A stretch of DNA of 64,000 nucleotides from Dinoroseobacter sp013215265 (GTDB lineage Bacteria; Pseudomonadota; Alphaproteobacteria; Rhodobacterales; Rhodobacteraceae), in contig OY829366.1 of NCBI GenBank assembly GCA_963691755.1, positions 2,604,001 through 2,668,000 of the forward strand, given 5' to 3'. The notes under the pieces were generated by a model, which saw only the letters and a program-made list of their open reading frames with translations, was not told the DNA's origin and ran no database searches. Shown here one piece after another: positions 8,792 through 18,266 of this stretch. The position numbers were made by a program, and so were the translations under genes. Every line of letters starts with the position of its first letter. The first letter of the stretch is position 1.

Positions 8792-9755
8792 CCGTGCTGT
8801 CGTAATTGGTGTTGGGCATTATCTCCCCGACCGCATCGTTCCAAACAGCCATTTTGAGAGTTTTCTCGACACAACGGACGCATGGATCAAATCCCGTTCT
8901 GGTATCGAGCGACGACATTTCGCAGCAGACGGGCAAGGCACATCAGACCTCGCCGCACGGGCCGCAAAAGCAGCGCTCGAAAACGCTGGTCTGGACGCCA
9001 ATGATCTTGATGCGATTGTGCTTGCAACTTCGACGGCTGACCTGACCTTTCCGTCAGCTGCAACCATGGTGCAAAACGAGATTGGCATGACGCGCGGCTT
9101 TGCCTTTGACGTACAAGCGGTCTGTGCCGGCTTTGTCTATGCCTTATCGAACGCTAATGCCTTGATCGTCTCAGGCCAGGCAAAGCGCGTGATGGTCATC
9201 GGTGCCGAAACATTCAGCCGGATCATGGACTGGACCGACCGCGGGACATGTGTGCTCTTCGGCGATGGCGCTGGGGCTTTGATCTTGGAGGCCCAGGAAA
9301 ATACCGGAGAGACGACCGATCGGGGAATCCTGTCTGTGGATCTGAATTCCGATGGACGCTATCGTGACATCCTCTATGTCGACGGCGGGGTCGCAACCCA
9401 GAATACCGGTTTTCTGCGGATGCAAGGCAAAGAGGTCTTCCGTCACGCCGTCGAAAAGCTGGCCGCCACAGCAGAGACGGCGCTGGAAAAGGCTGGCTTG
9501 ACCAGTGAGGATGTCGATTGGATCGTACCACATCAGGCCAATCTGCGTATCATCAAGGCAACGGCGACCAAAATGGGGCTGCCGATGGAAAAGGTGATCG
9601 TAACGGTTCAAGACCACGGAAACACCTCGGCCGCCTCAATCCCGCTGGCGCTGTCTGTCGGCGTTGCCAAAAACCAGATCAAGCCCGGTGACCTGATTGT
9701 CACGGAAGCGATTGGTGGGGGATTGGCCTGGGGATCGGTGGCTTTGCGGTGGTAA
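8784..9755 (+). CDS. fabH: 3-oxoacyl-ACP synthase III FabH
   Basis: A 323-residue ketoacyl-ACP synthase III that condenses acetyl-CoA with malonyl-ACP to begin fatty acid synthesis. The catalytic triad is C114 in QAVCAGF, H250 in VPHQANLR and N280 in DHGNTSAAS, all in their family contexts. Length is standard. It overlaps plsX by eight bases and sits 85 bases ahead of ihfA, in the normal alphaproteobacterial order. No unusual features; the chain-length preference cannot be read from this alone. Confidence 0.96.
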   Translation: MNNRAVVIGVGHYLPDRIVPNSHFESFLDTTDAWIKSRSGIERRHFAADGQGTSDLAARAAKAALENAGLDANDLDAIVLATSTADLTFPSAATMVQNEIGMTRGFAFDVQAVCAGFVYALSNANALIVSGQAKRVMVIGAETFSRIMDWTDRGTCVLFGDGAGALILEAQENTGETTDRGILSVDLNSDGRYRDILYVDGGVATQNTGFLRMQGKEVFRHAVEKLAATAETALEKAGLTSEDVDWIVPHQANLRIIKATATKMGLPMEKVIVTVQDHGNTSAASIPLALSVGVAKNQIKPGDLIVTEAIGGGLAWGSVALRW

Positions 9756-9787
9756 TGGGTCAAGTTACCAATCCAAGTCCTTGAATC

Positions 9788-9817
9788 TTGACATTGATTT
9801 GCCCCGCTGCATACTAG
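9788..9817 (+). promoter_or_regulatory. Probable sigma-70 promoter of ihfA
   Basis: A consensus -35 box TTGACA (9788-9793) is followed by an 18-base spacer and a weaker -10 box TACTAG (9812-9817). Start of transcription would fall near 9824, giving a leader of about 17 bases before the ihfA ATG. The -35 match is exact; the -10 match is only partial, so this is a prediction. Confidence 0.45.
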
Positions 9818-9840
9818 AACCGCTGCAGTGAGGAAGTATG

Positions 9841-10146
9841 ATGTCCGAAAAAACCCTAACCCGAATGGATCTAAGCGAGTCTGTGTTCCGCGAAGTCGGG
9901 CTCAGTCGAAACGAATCGTCGGCTCTGGTCGAGAGCGTTTTGCAGCACATCTCAGACGCATTGGTGAACGGTGAGAGTGTAAAGATTTCGAGTTTTGGAA
10001 CGTTCAGCATTCGCGATAAATCCGCGCGCGTTGGCCGTAACCCCAAAACCGGCGAAGAAGTGCCAATTCATCCGCGACGCGTGTTGACCTTTCGTCCGTC
10101 ACATTTGATGAAAGACCGTGTTGCCGAGGGGAACCGCTCGGCCTGA
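9841..10146 (+). CDS. ihfA: Integration host factor subunit alpha
   Basis: A 101-residue HU/IHF family protein, the alpha subunit of the DNA-bending heterodimer IHF. The N-terminal MSEKTLTRMDLSE is characteristic of alphaproteobacterial IhfA, and the DNA-binding arm GRNPKTGEEVPIHPRRVLTF with the intercalating proline in NPKT is intact. Two adjacent ATGs exist (9838 and 9841); the second has better spacing from AGGA at 9831-9834 and matches the family start. A MerR-like gene follows 21 bases later. IHF assists replication, recombination and promoter looping. Confidence 0.95.
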   Translation: MSEKTLTRMDLSESVFREVGLSRNESSALVESVLQHISDALVNGESVKISSFGTFSIRDKSARVGRNPKTGEEVPIHPRRVLTFRPSHLMKDRVAEGNRSA

Positions 10147-10167
10147 GCTGCCAAAGGCCAAGACTAG

Positions 10168-10878
10168 ATGACAAAATCTGCCGACGCTTTTCGAACCATC
10201 AGCGAAGTCGCTGAATGGTTGGATACGCCTACCCATGTGCTGCGCTTTTGGGAAAGTAAGTTTTCTCAGGTCAAGCCTGTGAAACGTGCAGGTGGGCGGC
10301 GTTATTATCGTCCTTCAGATATGGAACTGCTGGCAGGGATCAAAAAGCTGCTGCATGAAGACGGCGTAACGATCCGCGGTGTCCAGAAAATACTGCGCGA
10401 ACAAGGGGTTCGCCATGTTGTAGCCGTAGGATACGAATTGAGCGCGGTACAGGAGAAAGCTGCGGAACGTGCGGCGGCTCCCTCAGCGATCGTGGAACAA
10501 AAGGTCGTACCGCTGCGACCAGCCACCGAAGAGGCAAAGCCCCCTCTGAGCCCGGAGCACGCCGCTCCGCCATCAGAAACTGACGCGGTCAACAATATCT
10601 TCGCCAATATCGATGATGACGACCAGGCCCCCATGCTTTTTGCGAACCTGCCAAAGGATTCGGCGAAACAAGAGGCACAACCTCTCCCTACCCTGCCCGG
10701 CGCCTCGCCAAGTTTCTTAAGCGCGCTTCCAACGCTTTCAAACCAGCTACAGCGCATTCCTGCACAGGAGCTGGCCAAGGATGCAGCGCGGCTCGGTCCG
10801 GCTGTCCAAAAGCTGCGCAGTCTACGCGACAAGATCGCTGCAAGCGTCGGGTCATCTCGTACGGCTGGACACAGTTAG
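10168..10878 (+). CDS. MerR family transcriptional regulator
   Basis: A 236-residue regulator with an N-terminal MerR winged helix-turn-helix (about residues 6-75: ISEVAEWLDTPTHVLRFWESKF, then GRRYYRPSDM and the second wing helix). After about residue 95 the chain becomes alanine/proline-rich and loses recognisable ligand-binding sites; no cysteine cluster is present, so a metal sensor is unlikely. The ihfA-MerR pairing is conserved in alphaproteobacteria, suggesting a housekeeping role, but its targets are unknown. The C-terminal 40 residues could form a coiled coil for dimerisation. Confidence 0.88.
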   Translation: MTKSADAFRTISEVAEWLDTPTHVLRFWESKFSQVKPVKRAGGRRYYRPSDMELLAGIKKLLHEDGVTIRGVQKILREQGVRHVVAVGYELSAVQEKAAERAAAPSAIVEQKVVPLRPATEEAKPPLSPEHAAPPSETDAVNNIFANIDDDDQAPMLFANLPKDSAKQEAQPLPTLPGASPSFLSALPTLSNQLQRIPAQELAKDAARLGPAVQKLRSLRDKIAASVGSSRTAGHS

Positions 10879-10977
10879 AGAGTCACGTGCATCGATGAAG
10901 CAATCAGGATTCATTGCCATATTCGTTGCTGAAATCCGCTTGCTCTCAGTTTCAAAACCGCTATGGATGCACGGCGT

Positions 10978-11054
10978 CGGGCTATGGCGCAGCTTGGTAG
11001 CGCGTCCGTCTGGGGGACGGAAGGTCGTAGGTTCGAATCCTGCTAGCCCGACCA
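10978..11054 (+). tRNA. tRNA-Pro (anticodon GGG)
   Basis: A complete 77-base tRNA with encoded CCA. The acceptor arms CGGGCTA and TAGCCCG pair perfectly over seven bases; the D arm GCGCAGCTTGGTAGCGC and the T arm with GGTTCGAATCC are canonical. The anticodon stem TCCGT/ACGGA encloses the loop CTGGGGG, giving anticodon GGG, which reads CCC and CCU proline codons. It stands alone between the MerR gene and dcd; no duplicated 3-prime end or integrase is seen nearby, so it does not appear to be an occupied integration site. Confidence 0.97.
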
Positions 11055-11093
11055 GAATTTCATCCATAGGCACACCATGCTGAGGCCTGCCCG

Positions 11094-12188
11094 ATGAACG
11101 ATGTCCAGAATTTCGGAACTGGCGTGCTTCCAGATGCGGGTTTGCGCGCGCTGATTGACCTTGGTGCACTAAAGGCCTCGCCGCCAATCGATGAAAGTCA
11201 GATCCAGCCTGCAAGCCTCGATCTCCGGCTGGGCAACATTGCTTACAGGGTACGCGCTTCTTTTCTGGCAGGCGCGCAGAACAAAGTATCTGACCGCCTG
11301 TCCGAGTTCGAGATGCATCGTATCTCACTGGAAGGCGGCGCCGTTCTGGAAAAAGGCTGCGTTTATCTCGTCCCGCTCATGGAACGTCTCGATCTTCCCG
11401 AAGGGCTGACCGCCGTTGCAAACGCGAAAAGTTCCACCGGACGTCTTGATCTGCTCACACGCCTGATCACTGATGGAGGCGAAGAGTTTGACCGAATTCC
11501 AAAAGGGTATTCCGGACCTCTATATGCCGAGATTTGCCCACGGTCGTTTTCGGTTCTTGTGCGGCCGGGCCAAAGGCTGAACCAAATTCGGTTTCGGGCC
11601 GGCCAAGCGGTTCTGGATGACGCAGAACTGCGCGCGTTACATGCAGATGTCGGGCTGGTCACCGGTCCTGCACATATCGACGACGGATTGGGATTTTCGG
11701 TTGATCTGCAACCCACCGACACCGACCTCGTCGGATACCGCGCCAAGCCCCACACGGGCGTGATCGATCTGGATCAGATCGGCGCATATGATCCGACCGA
11801 GTTTTGGGAAGACGTGCGCAGCAAGGATGGACGGATCATCCTAGATCCCGGCGCGTTTTATATTCTTGTGAGCCGGGAAGCTGTCCATATTCCTCCAGAT
11901 TTTGCCGCGGAAATGGCCCCATATCTGGCCCTGGTGGGCGAATTTCGCGTTCATTACGCTGGCTTTTTTGACCCAGGCTTTGGCCATGCGCCAGCCGGAG
12001 GCGCCGGTGCGCGTGGTGTTTTGGAAGTCCGCTGCCACGAAGCGCCATTTGTGCTGGAGCATGGGCAGATCGTCGGACGATTAATCTATGAGAGAATGGC
12101 CGCCCCACCTGCTGCGCTTTATGGGTCAGGACTGGCTTCAAATTATCAGGGACAGGGCTTGAAACTATCCAAGCACTTCAAAGCCTAG
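11094..12188 (+). CDS. dcd: 2'-deoxycytidine 5'-triphosphate deaminase, long alphaproteobacterial form
   Basis: A 364-residue deaminase that converts dCTP to dUTP for thymidylate synthesis. It is nearly twice the length of the E. coli Dcd; this long type, with two dUTPase-like beta domains in one chain, is known in alphaproteobacteria. Family features include QIQPASLDLRLGNIAYRV near residue 38, the substrate-loop AKSSTGRLDLLTRL near residue 112, and a second-domain GHAPAGGAGARGVLEVRC. It lies just after tRNA-Pro and converges on scpB. The division into two domains is inferred from length and repeated motif style. Confidence 0.88.
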   Translation: MNDVQNFGTGVLPDAGLRALIDLGALKASPPIDESQIQPASLDLRLGNIAYRVRASFLAGAQNKVSDRLSEFEMHRISLEGGAVLEKGCVYLVPLMERLDLPEGLTAVANAKSSTGRLDLLTRLITDGGEEFDRIPKGYSGPLYAEICPRSFSVLVRPGQRLNQIRFRAGQAVLDDAELRALHADVGLVTGPAHIDDGLGFSVDLQPTDTDLVGYRAKPHTGVIDLDQIGAYDPTEFWEDVRSKDGRIILDPGAFYILVSREAVHIPPDFAAEMAPYLALVGEFRVHYAGFFDPGFGHAPAGGAGARGVLEVRCHEAPFVLEHGQIVGRLIYERMAAPPAALYGSGLASNYQGQGLKLSKHFKA

Positions 12189-12221
12189 GCGCAAATTGAA
12201 GCGGAAAACGCTTCTGAAGAC

Positions 12222-12887
12222 CTATTCCTCTTCAAAAAGCTCCGTCTGGTCGTCTGCTTCCTCGTCCTCTTCGCCTGCATCAAGCGCAGCTGCACCGGGG
12301 GGTGGTCTGTTGTCCAGCAGGCCGGCTGCGCGCAATTCAGCCAATCCGGGAAGATCGCGCGCGCTTTCAAGTCCGAAGTGATCCAGAAACTCTGGCGTCG
12401 CGACGAATGTCACAGGACGACCCGGGGTCATTCTACGCCGGCCAAATCTGATCCAGTTCAGCTCTATAAGTTGATCCAGTGTGCCGCGTGAAACAGACAC
12501 GCCCCGGATCTCTTCGATCTCGGTGCGTGTTACAGGCTGGTGGTAGGCAATAATCGCCAAGGTTTCGATGGCTGCGCGGCTCAGCTTGCGGGTCTCGACG
12601 ATCTCGTTCTGCATCAGGAAACCAAGATCGCCGGCGGTCCGAATAGCCCAGGCTTCTCCGACCCGTACAACCTGAACCCCGCGACCTTCATAGCGCCGCC
12701 TCAAATGCTGTACGGCTTCGGCTGCATCACATCCGTGGGGCATGCGGGACGCCATGCTCGCCACGGTCAACGGATCAGCAGACGCAAACAGCATGGCTTC
12801 CACCATACGCTCCTGTTCGGCCATGGGAGGGGCTGCAAACAAGGGCGCGGAGCTATTTTCGTCCTGATGTTCTGGGGTGTCAGTCAT
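12222..12887 (-). CDS. scpB: Segregation and condensation protein B
   Basis: A 221-residue ScpB, the winged-helix kleisin-interacting subunit of the SMC-ScpAB chromosome condensation complex. Visible family segments are EQERMVEAMLFASADPLTV near residue 24, the RKLSRAAIETLAIIAYHQPVTR helix region and IRGVSVSRGTLDQLIELNWI. The extreme C terminus is acidic and variable. Its start ATG overlaps the scpA stop by four bases (ATGA), so the two are translationally coupled, scpA first. It is convergent with dcd 33 bases away. Confidence 0.94.
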   Translation of the reverse strand: MTDTPEHQDENSSAPLFAAPPMAEQERMVEAMLFASADPLTVASMASRMPHGCDAAEAVQHLRRRYEGRGVQVVRVGEAWAIRTAGDLGFLMQNEIVETRKLSRAAIETLAIIAYHQPVTRTEIEEIRGVSVSRGTLDQLIELNWIRFGRRRMTPGRPVTFVATPEFLDHFGLESARDLPGLAELRAAGLLDNRPPPGAAALDAGEEDEEADDQTELFEEE

Positions 12888-13678
12888 GTTTCGCGAGCGG
12901 CCTTACGCAATTCAATCGGTGAGAAAATATCGCTCTGGCGCAATTCAACTTTGCCAGCCTTTGCAAGCTCAAGCGCAGCCGCAAAATTACCAGCGGTTGC
13001 GGAGCGCCTGCGCTGTGGATCGCTGCTCCAGTCGTCGGGCAGATAACGTTCCAGATCAGTCCAGTCTCCGGCCAATCCGATCAAACCCCGCATACGTTCC
13101 AGCGCGGCTTCGAGCGTGTAGACTGAGTCACGATCGAGCGCATAAGGGCGAAACTCGTCTCGGGTTCGTAAGCGCGCATAGGCCTGCATCAAATCCAGAA
13201 TGGACGCTTCATAGGTGACCTTGCGTACACGCGACACGTTTTCAGGAATGCCGCGCACGAAGAAATCGCGCCCGATCTGATCGCGTGCCATCAGTTTGGC
13301 TGCCGCCTCCCGCATCGCGGCCAGACGTTCCAGTTGAAACGCCAGATGTGCTGCAAGGTCTTCACCGGACGGGCCTTCATCTTCAGGATCAGGTGGAAGC
13401 AGAAGCCGTGATTTAAGAAACGCAAGCCACGCAGCCATAACCAGATAATCTGCTGCCAGTTCAATCCGAAGTGCCCGCGCCTCATTGATGAACGCCATAT
13501 ACTGTTCTGCCAGACCGAGCACCGATATCTTGCGAAGATCGACTTTCTGCGTTCTTGAAAGCGTCAACAGAAGGTCGAGCGGGCCTTCAAAGCCATCCAC
13601 GTCCACAATCAGCGCTTCCGCAGCAAGGCGATCTGCCACGCTGGTCGAAGCTGCTGAAAACTGTTCGGGGTCTGCCAT
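12884..13678 (-). CDS. scpA: Segregation and condensation protein A (kleisin)
   Basis: A 264-residue ScpA kleisin that bridges the SMC heads during chromosome condensation. The N-terminal signature FEGPLDLLLTLSRTQKVDLRKISVLGLAEQY is cut clearly around residues 29-60, followed by LAADYLVMAAWLAFLKSRLLLP. The C-terminal winged helix that contacts SMC is present near the end. It precedes scpB with a four-base overlap and follows a SPOR-domain gene by 76 bases on the same strand, a common order in this group that links division and segregation. Confidence 0.94.
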   Translation of the reverse strand: MADPEQFSAASTSVADRLAAEALIVDVDGFEGPLDLLLTLSRTQKVDLRKISVLGLAEQYMAFINEARALRIELAADYLVMAAWLAFLKSRLLLPPDPEDEGPSGEDLAAHLAFQLERLAAMREAAAKLMARDQIGRDFFVRGIPENVSRVRKVTYEASILDLMQAYARLRTRDEFRPYALDRDSVYTLEAALERMRGLIGLAGDWTDLERYLPDDWSSDPQRRRSATAGNFAAALELAKAGKVELRQSDIFSPIELRKAARET

Positions 13679-13754
13679 GCATGCCTCTTGTCCTAGCGCG
13701 CAGAGTCCTTTGCATGACGGATGGAGTCAACCAAATGTCGCGCGATAGGTCAGA

Positions 13755-14945
13755 CTACTTGGCAACCACAGGAATACAGGGCGTGTTCTCGGCCAAGAAG
13801 ACCGAACAAAACCGGCGCGCTTCGGACACATCCGCAAATCCAAGCACGCGCAAGCGGTGGAACTCACGCCCCCCGGACAAGGCGCGCTGCACAACCGGAC
13901 GTTTGTTGTCCATGAAGTCGGCAAACCTTGTCGACAATCGCTCCCATTCCGAGCGCGCGATTTCTGGGCTGTCAAAAGCACCAAATTGCACCAGACGCGT
14001 ACCTGGCGGGATGGTTGCCGGATCAACATACGGCCCTGTTGAGACGGCAGGAGCAGACGCAGGGGGTGCAGCGGCACTGACCCGGAGCGCTGACGGCCGC
14101 GAGGGAGGACGCGGCGATTGGGCGACCCCGGGTATTGATGCCGAAATGACCTGAAGCTGCGAGGGGCCCGGGACGGGTTGCGCGGTAGGGGCTGTGCCCG
14201 TTGGTGCGCTGAGATCTCCCAACGGCGCACTCCCTGCAGCCAATTGATCTGCCAATGCAGCAAATGCTGCTGTTTGTTCGGCCGAGCCAAGCTCGGACTG
14301 CGGTGCGGGTGTTGTCGCCGCCGAGCCATTCTGGCTGGAACTTGGTGGCGGAAGCGTCGCTGCGGCTATGCCTTCCGCGGAGAGATCAAGCGGCTGGGGC
14401 GCCAAAACAACCTGAGCAGGTGGTTCTGAAGCCCGTCCCTCGGCTTGCACGGTATTGACAGAAAGCCCCTGATGGCTGGCCTGCAATCCCTCAGGATCTG
14501 CCGGCTGTACCCGCATCGGACCAGGCAGTGCTTGAATGACGGGTACGCCGCTGACGTCGCGCTGGATGGTTTGATAGCCCCAGAAGCCCAGACCGATCAA
14601 CAAAACGAGCGAGCAGAGCCCTCCGATCCAGTTGGCGACAGAACCGCCATCTGTCTCGTCATGAAAGTCCGTGCTGAACTCTTCATAGATCGGCGCGGCG
14701 GCCGCTGACTGATACGCTGGCGCCTGTTCGATCCCGTGAGACATCTGCGGCACATAGGCCGCCTGGTGCGGCTGAATATGAGGCGTGTAGGTTTCAGGTT
14801 GAGCTGGGGGAAGACCGGCGCTTGTGTGCGATTGAGTTGCGGCCCCAACACGTCGTGGCGGCGTCCCATATCCCATCGGAGACTCTGGCTGTCGCCGGAA
14901 CCCGCCTCCAAATCCGTGGAATCCACCTGCGTCTATTCCTGCCAT
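13755..14945 (-). CDS. SPOR domain-containing membrane protein
   Basis: A 396-residue protein with a cytoplasmic glycine/proline-rich N terminus, one transmembrane segment at about residues 105-125 (WIGGLCSLVLLIGLGFWGY), a long low-complexity alanine/proline/glutamine linker, and a C-terminal SPOR domain (about residues 318-396, beginning LVQFGAFDSPEIAR). SPOR domains bind denuded septal peptidoglycan, so a role in cell division or wall remodelling is likely. The start is the ATG at 14943-14945 directly after an in-frame GTG. It lies upstream of scpA on the same strand. A FtsN-like role is possible but not shown. Confidence 0.87.
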   Translation of the reverse strand: MAGIDAGGFHGFGGGFRRQPESPMGYGTPPRRVGAATQSHTSAGLPPAQPETYTPHIQPHQAAYVPQMSHGIEQAPAYQSAAAAPIYEEFSTDFHDETDGGSVANWIGGLCSLVLLIGLGFWGYQTIQRDVSGVPVIQALPGPMRVQPADPEGLQASHQGLSVNTVQAEGRASEPPAQVVLAPQPLDLSAEGIAAATLPPPSSSQNGSAATTPAPQSELGSAEQTAAFAALADQLAAGSAPLGDLSAPTGTAPTAQPVPGPSQLQVISASIPGVAQSPRPPSRPSALRVSAAAPPASAPAVSTGPYVDPATIPPGTRLVQFGAFDSPEIARSEWERLSTRFADFMDNKRPVVQRALSGGREFHRLRVLGFADVSEARRFCSVFLAENTPCIPVVAK

Positions 14946-15166
14946 CACATACGCCTCATGCCTGCAACGTCTTGCGCGCCGCTTTTTTCCTGCTCGTTTC
15001 AGGGTATTTGCCGCTTTTGCGCGTGCTTCATCACCCTTGGGTATACCTTACCCACATCTTGGGACTCCGCCAACAAAAAGGGCGCGTCGAGGTTGCAATC
15101 AGACAAGCAGGCGTGGCCCATTTGCATCCTTTGCAGCACGCGCTTTTGGCGCGCGCGGCAACGAGC

Positions 15167-16921
15167 TTAGCGCATTTCTTCCACTGGCTTGACGCCACAG
15201 ATGGTCAAACCGTTTTCCAACACCTGCCTGCACGCTTCAGCGAGGGCTTGCTTCTGCGCGCTTGCAATGACGTTGTTCTCCTGCACCAAGCGAAGCTCCG
15301 GGCGGTCATTCCCTCGATTCCAAAGCGCATGAAAATCAGACGCCAAGTCATAGAGATAAAACGCAATTCTGTGCGGTTCATTTGACTTTGCGGCGGCTTC
15401 AACAACACGTGGCCATTCCGCCAGACGTCGGATCAACGTGAGCTCACCAGCATCCGTAAAGATCGCATTTGTTTCCCCGTTTGCCAAAGCTTCTGACAGC
15501 TGCCCCAGATCGACACCGATGTCAGCACCCTTGCGCTGCGCGGACCGGATACGCGCATGGGCGTACTGGACGTAGAAGACCGGGTTGTCCTTGGACTGTT
15601 CCTGAACCTTGTCGAAATCGAACTCCAGTGGCGCGTCATTTTTCCGCGTCAGCATCACGAAACGGGTAACGTCGGCCCCAACCATATCGAGCACGTCGCG
15701 CAGGGTCACAAATGTGCCCGCACGTTTCGACATTTTAAACTCGGCCCCGTTTTTCATCAGCTTGACGAGCTGTATGAGCTTGATATCGAGCGAAACGTTG
15801 CCATCGCTTAACGCGCTGACTGCGGCCTTCATCCGTTTGACATACCCACCGTGATCGGCGCCAAAGACATCAATAAGCGCGTCGAACCCTCTGGAAATCT
15901 TATCAAAATGATATGCGATATCGGGCGCAAAATATGTCCAATTACCATCCGATTTCTGAACAGGACGATCGACATCATCCCCGTGTTCAGTTGATTTGAA
16001 GAGCGTCTGAATACGCGCCTCCCAATCTTCGGGCAACTTACCCTTGGGCGGCTCTAACGTGCCCTCGTAGATCAGACCCTTGGACTTCAGATCCTCCAGC
16101 GCGGCCTCGATACGGCCAGTGCCATAGAGAGATTTTTCACTGTAGTATTGATCCATCTCGACGCCGAGGTCTTTCAGATCAACCCGGATCATCTCCATCA
16201 TCGCATTCGTTGCGAACTCGCGCGCGTCCGCCAGCCAGACATCTTCCGGCTGATCCAACCAAGCGTCGCCAACCCTTTCTTTGAGAGCTTCCCCAACTGG
16301 GATCAGATAGTCACCGGGATAGGTGCCGTCTTCGAATGCGATCGTGCGTCCATGGGCTTCGAGGTACCGTAGATAAACGGACCTCGCGAGCACATCGACC
16401 TGCGCCCCACCATCGTTGATGTAGTACTCTTTGGTGACATCAAACCCCGCGAAATCAAGGAGGTTGGACAGCGCATCACCGAAAACGGCCCCGCGCACAT
16501 GTCCGACATGAAGCGGTCCGGTCGGGTTTGCAGACACAAACTCTACGTTGATTTTCTTTCCGTTTCCGATGGTTGAGCGCCCGAACTCGGCCTTTTCGTC
16601 TAAGACCTGCGCAACAACGCTCTGCCAAACCGACGGGTTCAATCGCAGATTGAGGAAACCGGGACCTGCAACATCTGCCGCATCGATAAGCTCATCTTTC
16701 AAAAGATGCTCTGCAAGCGTCGTTGCGATATCGCGCGGCTTTTGCCCTGCCCCTTTGGCAAGGACCATTGCGGCGTTGGTCGCCATGTCGCCATGCGCAG
16801 GGTCGCGCGGCGGTTCGACGGTCACAGCAGTCAGGTTTAGGCCTTCAGGCAGTTGCCCCTGAGAGGCCATATCGTCCAATGCCTGCACAACACGGGCACG
16901 TATCTGTTGAAAAAGGCTCAT
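15167..16921 (-). CDS. argS: Arginyl-tRNA synthetase
   Basis: A 584-residue class I arginyl-tRNA synthetase. The HIGH motif appears as HVGH at residues 138-141 in ANPTGPLHVGHVRG, and a KMSK motif is present in EFKMSKRAGTF, unlike some ArgRS that lack it. The N-terminal Add-1 tRNA D-loop domain and the C-terminal anticodon-binding DALR domain ending GLTICGVKPVEEM are complete. It follows dgt on the same strand with a 58-base gap, and the SPOR gene lies about 220 bases beyond its stop. Confidence 0.96.
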   Translation of the reverse strand: MSLFQQIRARVVQALDDMASQGQLPEGLNLTAVTVEPPRDPAHGDMATNAAMVLAKGAGQKPRDIATTLAEHLLKDELIDAADVAGPGFLNLRLNPSVWQSVVAQVLDEKAEFGRSTIGNGKKINVEFVSANPTGPLHVGHVRGAVFGDALSNLLDFAGFDVTKEYYINDGGAQVDVLARSVYLRYLEAHGRTIAFEDGTYPGDYLIPVGEALKERVGDAWLDQPEDVWLADAREFATNAMMEMIRVDLKDLGVEMDQYYSEKSLYGTGRIEAALEDLKSKGLIYEGTLEPPKGKLPEDWEARIQTLFKSTEHGDDVDRPVQKSDGNWTYFAPDIAYHFDKISRGFDALIDVFGADHGGYVKRMKAAVSALSDGNVSLDIKLIQLVKLMKNGAEFKMSKRAGTFVTLRDVLDMVGADVTRFVMLTRKNDAPLEFDFDKVQEQSKDNPVFYVQYAHARIRSAQRKGADIGVDLGQLSEALANGETNAIFTDAGELTLIRRLAEWPRVVEAAAKSNEPHRIAFYLYDLASDFHALWNRGNDRPELRLVQENNVIASAQKQALAEACRQVLENGLTICGVKPVEEMR

Positions 16922-16979
16922 GCGGGGTCTCGTCGATCACAGGGTTGAGTGCAGGGCTTTAGCAGGCCGTGCCAGACAT

Positions 16980-18155
16980 TCAAGACGCAGCGGGCGATTG
17001 CGGCTTCAGAAGTCGTCCTTGCGCTTGCAGGTCACTGTATGCGCCCATGGCGAAACGATCAGTCATACCTGCAATATAATCAGCCACAATTCTTGCAATT
17101 CCCGTTTGACCTTTGGCACTTGCAAGGTCGCCTTGCCAGCGCGCGGGAAGCTCTTCTGGATTTGCGAGGTAATATGGAAAAAGGGCCTCAACAATGCGGG
17201 TGACCTCGGCGCGCTTCTTCATAACGCGCGGCGCGCGGTACATTTCCTTAAACAGGAAGCTTTTGATTTCGCGCAACGCGGCCACCATCTCATCCGAGAA
17301 CTGGATTACAGGCGCACCGAAATGTCTTATGTCATCAACCGATGCAAACACGCCCGCGTTCAGGCACTTGCGGCTCTCGGTGATCACGTCTTCGACCATG
17401 GCCCCAAAGACACGGCGAAGCGCTTCATGGCGTCGCCTGTAGAGATCAAGCGTTGGATACCGCTGATCAACTTCAGCGAGCGCCTCCCGCACGATCGGTA
17501 AATCTTCGATCTCCTGATCCCGAAAGAGCCCGGCGCGCAGGCCGTCATGCAGGTCATGGTTGTTGTAGGCAATATCGTCCGCGAGAGCTGCGACCTGAGC
17601 TTCTGCGCTTGCATGTGTGTGAAGCTGCAAATCGTGCTTCTCGTTGTAGCTCGACAAAGCATAGGGCAGCGGGGATGACACCGGACCATTGTGCTTGGCG
17701 ATCCCTTCAAGGGTCTCCCATGTCAGGTTGAGACCATCGAAGTCTGCGTAATGTCGCTCAAGTTCAGTTACGATACGTATGGCCTGAGCATTGTGATCGA
17801 ACCCACCGTGCGGGGACATCAAGGCATCAAGGGCGTCCTCGCCCGTATGCCCGAACGGCGTATGCCCTAAATCATGCGCGAGCGCGACGGCTTCGGTCAG
17901 TTCCTGGTTTAAACCCAAGGCCCCGGAAATCGTCCGGGCCACCTGGGCAACCTCAATGGAATGGGTCAGTCGGGTCCGATAGACATCACCTTCGTCTTCC
18001 ACAAACACTTGGGTTTTGTGCTTCAGCCTACGGAAGGCGGAGGCATGTATAATCCTGTCGCGGTCGCGCTGGAATGCGGAGCGAAACGAGCTTTCTGATT
18101 CAGGATACAGACGACCGCGTGTAACACGCGGATCTGACGCATAGGGGGCCTGCAT
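16980..18155 (-). CDS. dgt: Deoxyguanosinetriphosphate triphosphohydrolase-like protein
   Basis: A 391-residue HD-domain nucleotidase of the Dgt family (the shorter, type 2 form), which hydrolyses dNTPs to nucleosides and triphosphate. The HD metal site is seen as H65 in RLTHSIEVAQ, H94-D95 in ALAHDLGHTPFGHTGE, and a later aspartate in ALADDIAYNNHD. It is divergent from erpA and upstream of argS on the same strand. The true nucleotide preference in this shorter family is not settled, so the name follows the family. Confidence 0.9.
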   Translation of the reverse strand: MQAPYASDPRVTRGRLYPESESSFRSAFQRDRDRIIHASAFRRLKHKTQVFVEDEGDVYRTRLTHSIEVAQVARTISGALGLNQELTEAVALAHDLGHTPFGHTGEDALDALMSPHGGFDHNAQAIRIVTELERHYADFDGLNLTWETLEGIAKHNGPVSSPLPYALSSYNEKHDLQLHTHASAEAQVAALADDIAYNNHDLHDGLRAGLFRDQEIEDLPIVREALAEVDQRYPTLDLYRRRHEALRRVFGAMVEDVITESRKCLNAGVFASVDDIRHFGAPVIQFSDEMVAALREIKSFLFKEMYRAPRVMKKRAEVTRIVEALFPYYLANPEELPARWQGDLASAKGQTGIARIVADYIAGMTDRFAMGAYSDLQAQGRLLKPQSPAAS

Positions 18156-18266
18156 GTTTTCTGCCTGTGCTTGTGGCCTCGTTGTGGAAACCCTATATCA
18201 TCCATACGTTAATTGACAGAGCACCGCAGCGCGCTGCGCTCCTGGCTGAACACAGGACCTTTGAAA

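Noticed and set aside
10978..11054. tRNA-Pro as an integration site
   Set aside because: No integrase, no repeated tRNA end and no change of composition on either side; the neighbours are core genes.
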